A stretch of 49,306 nt of DNA from Mesorhizobium sp. L2C084A000 (GTDB lineage Bacteria; Pseudomonadota; Alphaproteobacteria; Rhizobiales; Rhizobiaceae). The number at the start of each line of letters is the position of its first letter. Positions within the stretch are counted from its first letter, which is position 1. Under the pieces are notes generated by a model. The model was not told where the DNA came from. It did no database searches and worked only from the letters and a program-made list of their open reading frames with translations. The position numbers and the translations under genes are program-made. Positions 7,551 through 14,383 of the stretch are shown in pieces. Where the stretch lies: positions 51,839 to 101,144 of the forward strand of contig NZ_AYWX01000009.1 of NCBI RefSeq assembly GCF_000502875.1, in the 5' to 3' direction.

Positions 7551-9411
7551 AAAGCGTGCCTCCCGCCGTGGTAGCGTTCTTCAGATCCTTCATCGCGTTG
7601 ACGAAGCCAAGTGCCGCGGTGGCATCGCGTGGGTCGAGGTCGCCCGAAACGATGGCGCCGGCCCAGCCACCGACGCCCGACAGAATTGCGACATATTGGT
7701 GCCCATCGGGGCCGCGATAGGTGATCGGCTGGCCGATGATGCCGGACGATGTCTTGAACTGCCAAAGCAGATCGCCAGTCCTGGCGCTGACGGCCTTGAA
7801 CCAGCCTTCCATGGTGCCGTAAAAGACGACATCGCCGGCAGTGACGACGGTGCCGCTCCACACCGGAAAGTTCTCCTTCAGGACCCAGGCCGGCTTGGCG
7901 GCGGCAACATCCCAGGCGGTGAAGGCACCACGATTGCCGCCCGGCCCGGGGATCATGCGTACGTTCATGCCGACATAGGGTGTGCCTGCGATGTAGTTTA
8001 CCTCGACGCCTTCTTCGTCCATGCAGAGATTGTTGTGGGGGATGTAGAGCAGGCCGGTCTTCGGCGAAAAGGCCGATGGTTGCCAGTCCTTGAGGCCGGA
8101 CGCTGTCGGGCAAATATCTCGGACCACCTTGCCGGTGCCGGTTCTCTTGTCGGGGTTTGCAATCAGCCGGCCGGTCTTCAAATCGACACCCTTGCTGGAA
8201 TTGACCGGGCCATAGGCTGTGGCAGACAGCACTTCGCCAGTGGTTCGATCGAGGATATAGAGGTAGCCATTGCGTTCCGGTCGGACCAGGACCTTGCGCG
8301 GCTTGCCTTGCCAGGTCATGTCCAGAAGGATCTGCTCGTTGATGCCGTCATAGTCATGGAGGTCATGCGGGCTCCACTGGTAGAACCACTTCGCCGCTCC
8401 GGTATCGGGATCACGCGCGAAAATACCGGACGTCCATTTGTTGTCGCCGGGCCGCAAATCCGGATTCCACGGTCCTGGATTACCTGTGCCGTGGAAGATC
8501 AGGTTCAAGTCCGGATCGTAGGAGATCCAGCCCCACATGTTGCCGCCGCCGATCTTCCAGGCTTCCGGCGGCCATGTCGTCACGCCGAGGTCCTTGCCCT
8601 TGTCCATGTCGTAGTGGGGCTTGAAGTCCGGGCCGATCAGCACATCCTTGTCGGGCCCTGTGCCATAAGCTGTCCAGACAACATGTCCGTCTTCCGCATC
8701 GAGCGCCTTGACCCAGCCGCGGACGCCCATTTCGCCGCCGGAATTGCCGACCAGAACTTTGCCCTTCACCACCAGCGGCGCCATGGTGATGGTCTCGCCG
8801 ATGTTGATGTTGCCGATATGAGTGTTCCAGATCGGCTTGCCCGTATTGGCATCGAGCGCGATCGTATGGCCGTCCAGCGTGTTGAAGAAGATGCGGCCGT
8901 CGGCGAAGGCCGCGCCGCGGTTAACGACATCGCAGCAAGCCACCCCTTGTGCCGCCGGCTCGGGGTTGGGCTCGTACTTCCATTTCATCGGCGCACCCGG
9001 CCTGGAGAGGTCAAGTGCGTAGACGATGTTGGGAAAGGGCGTGACGATGTACATGATGTTGCCGACGACCAGTGGCGCTGCTTCCTGGCCCTTGTTCACA
9101 CCGGTCGAGAAGGTAAAGGCGACCTGCAGGTTCTTGACATTGCCTTCGTTGATCTCGGTCAGGTCGCTGAAGCGGGTCGACGCGTAGTTCTTGGCCGGCA
9201 TCGTCCATTGCCCGTCGTCGGGTGGCGCTGCGGCGGCGGGCGGCGCAATAGCCGCTGCCGATGGGGGCTCCGAGGCACCGCTCAGGAATGGGCCGCATGC
9301 CAGCAGCATCACCGAGAGTATGCAGGTGCGAAAAGAATTCCAGATCGCCAATGCGCGGGCGCCTCGTCCTGCGTCAACGCGCGCCGGTGCCGGGTGCAGC
9401 ATGCCTTTCAT
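7531..9411 (-). CDS. PQQ-dependent alcohol dehydrogenase, methanol/ethanol family, lanthanide-type signature
   Basis: A periplasmic quinoprotein of 626 residues that should oxidise an alcohol with PQQ and pass electrons to cytochrome c. A membrane-type signal (about 27–47) precedes the eight-bladed propeller. Visible active-site features are the vicinal cysteines C159-C160, metal ligands E227 (SGGE) and N311, PQQ-stacking Trp in WGW (293–295), and catalytic D353. The residue two positions on is D355 (DYD), where calcium-type MxaF has Ala; the extra Asp is the accepted marker of lanthanide-dependent XoxF/ExaF enzymes. Substrate (methanol or a longer alcohol) cannot be read from the sequence. 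The ATG overlaps the preceding gene by four bases. Confidence 0.92.
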   Translation of the reverse strand: MKGMLHPAPARVDAGRGARALAIWNSFRTCILSVMLLACGPFLSGASEPPSAAAIAPPAAAAPPDDGQWTMPAKNYASTRFSDLTEINEGNVKNLQVAFTFSTGVNKGQEAAPLVVGNIMYIVTPFPNIVYALDLSRPGAPMKWKYEPNPEPAAQGVACCDVVNRGAAFADGRIFFNTLDGHTIALDANTGKPIWNTHIGNINIGETITMAPLVVKGKVLVGNSGGEMGVRGWVKALDAEDGHVVWTAYGTGPDKDVLIGPDFKPHYDMDKGKDLGVTTWPPEAWKIGGGNMWGWISYDPDLNLIFHGTGNPGPWNPDLRPGDNKWTSGIFARDPDTGAAKWFYQWSPHDLHDYDGINEQILLDMTWQGKPRKVLVRPERNGYLYILDRTTGEVLSATAYGPVNSSKGVDLKTGRLIANPDKRTGTGKVVRDICPTASGLKDWQPSAFSPKTGLLYIPHNNLCMDEEGVEVNYIAGTPYVGMNVRMIPGPGGNRGAFTAWDVAAAKPAWVLKENFPVWSGTVVTAGDVVFYGTMEGWFKAVSARTGDLLWQFKTSSGIIGQPITYRGPDGHQYVAILSGVGGWAGAIVSGDLDPRDATAALGFVNAMKDLKNATTAGGTLYVFRLP

Positions 9412-10190
9412 TTGTGGATCGAACCTCCCACGCCGGCGCCGAGCTCCGCCGCGATGTCAGCCTCGGTGCCGGCACAAAGCGGATGGCCCCAGCCCGATGC
9501 GCTTTTGCCCCCGGGATCGAGATCGTAGACGATGGCGTCCTTGCGATTGGGATTGACCCCGGCAGGAACCTTGTCGAGGCCGAGCGCCGCGCGAACACGC
9601 CAGGCGACATTGTGATCGGCGCATGAGGAATCTCCGGAGACTCCGATGCCTCCGACGATGCTCTTGCCGTCATAGAGGGCAAGCCCGCCGCCAAACACAA
9701 CGACGCCTCCAATCGGCTTGCCGACTAGGGGATCGCTGGCGCTTCCGAACGTTTTGGGATCGCCCGCATAGGCCGCGGCCTGGTTGACCGGATTGGTTTC
9801 CTGCAAGCCGAAAAGCGGCCCGCCCGGCTGCGCCCCCGCGTAGAGATTGGCCGTCGATAGGGCCATCTGCGCCAGGCTGAGCCCATTGGCCGTATTGGCC
9901 TTCTCTGCCGCGACGAGGCGACTGCCTGGCCATTGCGAATCGGCGGTGGGACCGCTGAAAGCGATCGCGCATACGGCGCCGTCAAGGGCGACGATAGCGG
10001 CCCATTCGTTGGTCTCAAAGCCACCGTTGGCAGGTCCGCCGCTTGCTTTCACATTGGCCTTGAGGACAGCGAGCAGCCTATCGTGGTCGGCCGGGCAGGG
10101 CGCCTGTGCCATGGCTTGGCCCTGTGGGAACAGGCCATCCGTCAACAACACCAGACCAAAGGCTGATAGCAAAAGCTGACAGCGATACAT
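9408..10190 (-). CDS. Exported haem-binding protein, GlcG/HbpS family
   Basis: First gene of the operon. From the ATG at 10190, preceded by a GGGCAGGAC stretch, the 260-residue protein has a signal peptide (CQLLLSAFGLVLL, cleavage near AMAQA) and a GlcG/HbpS-type domain: repeated Gly-rich segments such as GGVVVFGGGLALYDG and IVGGIGVSGDSSCADHNVA. Other possible starts lie at 10202 and 10214. Proteins of this family bind haem or small cofactors and are sometimes encoded beside PQQ dehydrogenases; the specific job here is unknown. It overlaps the dehydrogenase gene as ATGA. Confidence 0.8.
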   Translation of the reverse strand: MYRCQLLLSAFGLVLLTDGLFPQGQAMAQAPCPADHDRLLAVLKANVKASGGPANGGFETNEWAAIVALDGAVCAIAFSGPTADSQWPGSRLVAAEKANTANGLSLAQMALSTANLYAGAQPGGPLFGLQETNPVNQAAAYAGDPKTFGSASDPLVGKPIGGVVVFGGGLALYDGKSIVGGIGVSGDSSCADHNVAWRVRAALGLDKVPAGVNPNRKDAIVYDLDPGGKSASGWGHPLCAGTEADIAAELGAGVGGSIHK

Positions 10191-10286
10191 TGTCCTGCCC
10201 ATTCGTTCGAGCATCAAAGAATCCCGGAGCACTCTGGCAGACTGGAAATGCGAGAATGAAACCGTGATCCAATGCCGTCGGTATTT

Positions 10287-10311
10287 AACTTGGGCGATGC
10301 AGCTATGTTCC
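10287..10311 (-). promoter_or_regulatory. Candidate EcfG-type promoter of the dehydrogenase–oxidase operon
   Basis: On the minus strand this reads GGAAC, 16 bases, AGTT. It fits the GGAAC-N18/19-TT pattern of rhizobial general stress sigma factors, but the last tetramer differs from the ideal CGTT. It lies about 75–100 bases upstream of the possible starts of the first operon gene. Confidence 0.4.
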
Positions 10312-10322
10312 TGCTTCTGCAA

Positions 10323-11033
10323 AAAATTGCGCAGCCCCTCGTACGCCGATGCAAGTTGCCGTCTGTCCGTGTCGCCGGCGGAATATCCGCGGCCGAGATT
10401 GTGCTACCTGCTGTGATACGTATTGTGATACGAACAACACCCGGGAGGAAGAACAAACGTAATAAAAACAGTTAGTTGATGGGCAGACTGACCCAGCCAA
10501 CGGTACCATCGGCTTTCCTCATAAAGCATTGAATTTAGTGGATGATCGCCCCTCCGTTGCAGGAAGCGGTCGGGATCATGCTGCCCAGAGAGATCAGGGA
10601 TCACGGAAGGCGTGTGGTTCTCCGTATACCAGCCGTGACGGAGAAGAACGAACGGCAGACCCGAGGTCCGCAACGCAGCTTGACCTTTTGCAACGCTGCG
10701 CTGAAGCGCTTGAGGGGTTTTGAGCTATGGCGTTCCGGATGGGTGTCGCATCGGCCCGAACTGCGAGGTCGATCCTGGCTGCGTAAATTAAACTCGTTGA
10801 CGATGTCCGCTTCTGGCTGTTGGGACGCTTGGTCTTATCGTCCAACTGGGGATCGTATGAGAACGGCAGCTATCTCAAATGCCTGCCGAGACCTGACAGT
10901 CGGTTACAGCCCGTTGCCGCCGGACTGCTTGCGCCCGCTTTTGGTCAGGCGAAATGCGTCAAAAGATGTTCGATGACGCGCTGTGTAGCATCGATGTCTG
11001 CCATGCTCAGCCCTCGGCGATGATCGCTAGTGC
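10323..11033. other. Spacer without a convincing gene
   Basis: About 700 bases upstream of the operon. Reading frames in it have poor codon character. It holds a direct repeat (TGTGATACG at 10412–10420 and 10424–10432, 12-base period) and, on the minus strand at about 10950–11008, a 19-codon frame MADIDATQRVIEHLLTHFA that looks like the beginning of a lost gene. Nothing else is supported. Confidence 0.5.
10412..10432. repeat. Short direct repeat, possible regulator site
   Basis: TGTGATACG occurs twice with a 12-base period, about 220 bases upstream of the first gene of the minus-strand operon. A tandem site close to one helical turn apart could bind a regulator on one face of the DNA. No protein can be assigned. 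Confidence 0.35.
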
Positions 11034-11222
11034 CTATGCAAAGCTAGCATCAAGGGAGGTCAGCGCCTCAATCGCTCCGTCATATACGCTGTCGAGTGTC
11101 GCTCCCCAGCCGTCTGCTGCGCCACGAGTATCGATGCCAAAGCGGGCGAGCGCCTCCTCGATGCCGGCGTCGATGCGCCCAGCCAATTTTACGCCAGATT
11201 CGTTCCAACTTTGTGCGGCGTC
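11034..11222 (-). pseudogene. C-terminal remnant of an unidentified gene
   Basis: A 62-codon open frame without a start, bounded upstream by an in-frame TGA (11223–11225) and ending at TAG (11034–11036). The translation is well-behaved protein sequence (VKLAGRIDAGIEEALARFG, then DSVYDGAIEALTSLDASFA), unlike the shadow frames around it. I do not recognise the family. Its company with another short frame just downstream suggests decay of an older gene or operon. Confidence 0.4.
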
Positions 11223-11342
11223 TCAGTTGGGCGAACGCCGATAGATACTCGTTTGACAGGAAGAACAATGACCGTTCTCACTTGGTCACGAGCGTCTGTT
11301 GGTAGAAGGATCGTTGACAGAGGCGCTCTGGGGCCATAGCGT

Positions 11343-11365
11343 ATTGGTATAACAGGTATGCCAAT
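11343..11365. promoter_or_regulatory. Inverted repeat overlapping the FadR-type regulator start
   Basis: An imperfect palindrome with arms ATTGGTAT and ATGCCAAT separated by seven bases. GntR/FadR regulators bind operators of this general kind (a TGGTATAACA-like core), and it covers the first possible start codon of the regulator gene, so autorepression is the likely meaning. A TTGACA at 11314–11319 could be a -35 element. Confidence 0.5.
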
Positions 11366-12071
11366 GATCGGAGTTCTGATCAAGCCGCGGAAGCTTTCGG
11401 ACGAGGTTGCAGCGCACCTTGAGCGGATGATCCGCGAGGGAGAGCTGGCCGAAGCCGACCGGCTCCCATCCGAACGGGAACTCATGCGGCAGTTTGGGGT
11501 CGGGCGCCCTTCAATCCGCGAAGCCCTGCTGCATCTGAGCAAGATGGGCCTTGTCGAGGTGAAATCCGGCGAGCGCGCCCGCGTCACTCGGCCAACGCCC
11601 CAATTCGTGATCGACGCCCTCTCGGGGCCGGCGCGTCACATGATTTCGGCCCCCGGCGGGGTTCATGACTTCCAGAGCGCGCGTTTGTTTTTCGAAGTCG
11701 GTCTTGCCCGCAACGCCGCCATCAATGCCACCCCAGAAGATATTGAAAGTCTCAAAGAGGCGCTTGAAATCAACCGACAGTCGATCGGGGACCTGACGCG
11801 CTTCGAGCGCACCGACGTGGACTTCCACTACGTGCTGGCGGTGATCACCCGCAATCGAATCTTCACAGCTATCCACGCGGCGTTGGCCGAATGGCTGCTC
11901 GAACAGCGGCGCACGACTTTGGCCAAAGGTGAAGACCGCAAGGCCTATGAGGCTCATCGCGAAATCTTTGATGCCGTCGCCGCGCGCGATCCAGACGCCT
12001 CCGAAGCGGCTATGCGCAGGCATCTGGAATATGTGTCCAGGCGCTATCTGGAAATTGCAGGTGCCAAGTGA
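11358..12071 (+). CDS. FadR/GntR-family transcriptional regulator
   Basis: A 237-residue regulator with an N-terminal winged helix-turn-helix (LPSERELMRQFGVGRPSIRE, about 36–55) and a C-terminal all-helical FCD ligand domain (about 95–230) containing the metal-binding Asp/His pattern DVDFHYVLA and EAHREIFDAV. FCD-domain regulators usually repress sugar acid or carboxylate catabolic genes until the substrate binds. It heads the catabolic locus, and its stop overlaps the next start. A second ATG two codons in (11364) is equally possible. Confidence 0.9.
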   Translation: MPMIGVLIKPRKLSDEVAAHLERMIREGELAEADRLPSERELMRQFGVGRPSIREALLHLSKMGLVEVKSGERARVTRPTPQFVIDALSGPARHMISAPGGVHDFQSARLFFEVGLARNAAINATPEDIESLKEALEINRQSIGDLTRFERTDVDFHYVLAVITRNRIFTAIHAALAEWLLEQRRTTLAKGEDRKAYEAHREIFDAVAARDPDASEAAMRRHLEYVSRRYLEIAGAK

Positions 12072-12376
12072 TGAGGGGCTTCGTGGTCTGGGTCGATTTC
12101 CGCCTCAAGCCGGGTGCCCGGGGCAGATTCCGCGAACTTGTGGACGCCAATGCAACCGCGTCGATGCGCAGCGAGGCCGGCTGCCGCCGCTTTGACGTGA
12201 CGGAGGCGCGCGGCGAACCGGACCGGGTCCTGCTCTATGAGATTTACGATAGCGAGGCCGCATTCGAGGAGCACTGCCGCACCGCTCACTTCGACGAATT
12301 CAATACGCAGAGCGCGCCGCTCGTCGTGACCAAGTTGGTGATGACCTGCGACCTCGTTCTTGAGGCCACGCATTGA
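12071..12376 (+). CDS. ABM-domain protein (quinol monooxygenase/YgiN-LsrG-like)
   Basis: A compact 101-residue protein of the antibiotic biosynthesis monooxygenase fold: a beta-strand start (FVVWVDFRLKPG), ARGRFRELVDANATAS helix, CRRFDVTEARGEPDRVLLYEIYDSEAAFEEH core and a final strand. Members include quinol monooxygenases and the LsrG isomerase, and many sit in sugar catabolic operons with unknown roles. The ATG overlaps the regulator's TGA (TGATG), so I prefer it to the GTG one codon upstream. Confidence 0.8.
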   Translation: MRGFVVWVDFRLKPGARGRFRELVDANATASMRSEAGCRRFDVTEARGEPDRVLLYEIYDSEAAFEEHCRTAHFDEFNTQSAPLVVTKLVMTCDLVLEATH

Positions 12377-12422
12377 CGAGAACTAGGCGGATTGGCCCTT
12401 TTGGGCGAACGGGAGGAAGTGC

Positions 12423-13199
12423 ATGTCAGAGCCAAGTCTCAGGGCGTTAACTTCTCACAGGCGGGTCAAACTTGGTACGCTCGTCGCCGAGTTCGCGACG
12501 CCGGGTATAGGTCACATCCTGAAGTCCGCTGGCTGTGACTTCGTCTTTTTCGATATGGAGCATTCGGGCTTCAGCCTGGAAACGGTGAAGAGTGCGATCC
12601 GCTATTTCGAAGCGGCCGACCTGCCGGTTATGGTGCGTGTGCCATCGCAGGACTACCATTTCCTTGCCCGCGCCATGGACATGGGGGCCGAAGGCCTGAT
12701 CGCCCCGATGGTGAGTACCGTCGAGCAGGCGCAGCACATCATCAATTCCATGAAATATCACCCTGCCGGCGTCCGCGGCGTGGCGCTGCAGATCGCTCAT
12801 GACCGCTACCGTCCGGGCTCGGTCGCTGATAAATTCTCAGCCGCCAACAAGCGCTCGACATTCATCTGCCTGATCGAGACCGCCGACGGCGTCAAGAACA
12901 TCGACGGCATCGCGGGACTGGACGGGGTCGATTGTCTGTGGGTCGGACATTTCGATCTGTCCGTCTCGCTCGGCATTCCGGGCGACTTCGCCCACCCCAC
13001 TTTCACCGCTGCAATGGCCAAAATCGTTGCAGCCGCCAAGAAGCACAACAAATCGCTTGGACGCCTGGTGCCCAACGTCGCGCAGGGACACGACTTCTAC
13101 GCACAAGGCTTCGATTTCATTTGTTATTCGGGCGACGTTTGGGTCTTGCACGACGCGATGGCTGACGCGGTTTCCAAAATCCGGGCCGGGTGCCAATAG
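12423..13199 (+). CDS. HpcH/HpaI-family aldolase
   Basis: A 258-residue class II aldolase of the HpcH/HpaI (2-dehydro-3-deoxyglucarate aldolase-like) family, which splits 2-keto-3-deoxy acids to pyruvate or hydroxypyruvate and an aldehyde using a divalent metal. Signature segments are DFVFFDMEHSGFS (about 40–52), MVRVPSQDYHFLARAMDMGAEG, APMVSTVEQA, a metal-binding CLIETADG and WVGHFDLSVSLG (about 176–187). It follows a good ribosome site (GGGAGGAAGTGC). The neighbouring dehydrogenase could supply or use its products. Confidence 0.88.
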   Translation: MSEPSLRALTSHRRVKLGTLVAEFATPGIGHILKSAGCDFVFFDMEHSGFSLETVKSAIRYFEAADLPVMVRVPSQDYHFLARAMDMGAEGLIAPMVSTVEQAQHIINSMKYHPAGVRGVALQIAHDRYRPGSVADKFSAANKRSTFICLIETADGVKNIDGIAGLDGVDCLWVGHFDLSVSLGIPGDFAHPTFTAAMAKIVAAAKKHNKSLGRLVPNVAQGHDFYAQGFDFICYSGDVWVLHDAMADAVSKIRAGCQ

Positions 13200-13212
13200 A
13201 GCGGAGGAGACG

Positions 13213-14265
13213 ATGGACAGCGTGAAATTCAGGGTGGCGCTTTCCGGTGATTTCCGTAAGCCGGACGGCTCGCCGACCTATCCAGATTTCGATCTGGAGC
13301 CGCTGCGCAATGCGGCGGGCGTCGAGATGATGTTCCTGGAATCGAACAGTCCGCTTCGCGCCGACCAACTTGAGGATTTCGATGCGCTGATCCTTCTCGC
13401 CCATCGCTTCGATTCCACGAGTGTCCCCAGGAGCGGCCGCCTGGCCGTCGTTGCCCGCTTCGGGGTCGGCTACGACACTGTCGACGTTGAGGCCTGCACC
13501 GCCGCCGGCATTGCCTTGGTCATCACGCCCGATGGCGTGCGACGGCCCGTCGCCGTATCCGTCATCACCTTCATGCTGGCACTGACCGGCAAACTGCTGA
13601 CAAAGGACGCGCTCACCCGCAAGGGACCTCATGGCTTCCAGGAGCGCTCGGAACATATGGGCGTCGGGCTCGTCGGGCGTACGCTTGGGTCGCTGGGCAT
13701 CGGCAACATCGGCGCCGAGGTCTTCCGCTTGGCGAGGCCCTTTGACATGCAATTCATTGCCCATGACCCGTTCGCTGACAAGAGGATTGCTGCCGACCTG
13801 GGCGTCGAACTGGTCGGGCTGGAGGACCTGTTTCGCCGCGCCGACGTGCTGTCGGTGAGTTGCCCGCTGTCGCCGCAGACCCACCACATCGTCAATGCTG
13901 AGCGGATTGCCCTGATGAAGCCGACAGCTTACCTGATCAACACCGCGCGCGGCCCGATCGTCGACCAGAAAGCGCTGACACAAGCGCTGCAGGCGCGCCG
14001 CATCGCGGGGGCCGGTCTCGACGTGCTCGAGCCGGAGCCTCCCGATGCAGACGATGCGATCCTCAAACTCGACAATGTCATCCTGGCGCCGCACGCGCTT
14101 TGCTGGACCGACCAGTGCTTTGCCGGCAACGGTGCCGCCGACGTCAAGGCGGTGATCGAGGTGCAACACGGTCGCGATCCGCACGGCGTGGTCAATCGCG
14201 AGGTGCTTTCGAGCGAGCTGTGGAAGACCAGGCTGTCGGGGCTCGCGGCCCGCTTCGGAACCTAG
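13213..14265 (+). CDS. D-isomer-specific 2-hydroxyacid dehydrogenase
   Basis: A 350-residue NAD(P)-dependent dehydrogenase. The Rossmann motif GIGNIGAEV is followed by the catalytic set: Arg in NTARGPIVDQ, an acidic partner in GLDVLEPEPP and His in LAPHALCW. The sequence RFGVGYDTVDVEACTAAGI is typical of the phosphoglycerate dehydrogenase-like group. The start has a clear GGAGGAGACG ribosome site 13 bases after the aldolase stop. It probably reduces a 2-keto acid or oxidises a hydroxy acid made in this pathway. A hairpin with CGCCGC/GCGGCG arms follows it (14289–14309). Confidence 0.88.
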   Translation: MDSVKFRVALSGDFRKPDGSPTYPDFDLEPLRNAAGVEMMFLESNSPLRADQLEDFDALILLAHRFDSTSVPRSGRLAVVARFGVGYDTVDVEACTAAGIALVITPDGVRRPVAVSVITFMLALTGKLLTKDALTRKGPHGFQERSEHMGVGLVGRTLGSLGIGNIGAEVFRLARPFDMQFIAHDPFADKRIAADLGVELVGLEDLFRRADVLSVSCPLSPQTHHIVNAERIALMKPTAYLINTARGPIVDQKALTQALQARRIAGAGLDVLEPEPPDADDAILKLDNVILAPHALCWTDQCFAGNGAADVKAVIEVQHGRDPHGVVNREVLSSELWKTRLSGLAARFGT

Positions 14266-14383
14266 GAGGACGCTGATTTTTGGTGCGCCGCCGCGGCCCC
14301 CTTGCGGCGACTTTACGGGAGGAATGCTCGACCGCCGCGCCCGCGGACGAGTGAGGCAAATGGAAACGGGAGGACCAAGCACT

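Noticed and set aside
7381..9528. A 715-codon open frame on the plus strand
   Set aside because: It is antisense to the PQQ dehydrogenase, whose motifs are unmistakable. The plus-strand translation is rich in His/Arg/Gly without any domain pattern.
10542..10976. A 144-codon plus-strand frame in the spacer
   Set aside because: Its composition is irregular with many Arg, Cys and Trp, and it has no recognisable motif.
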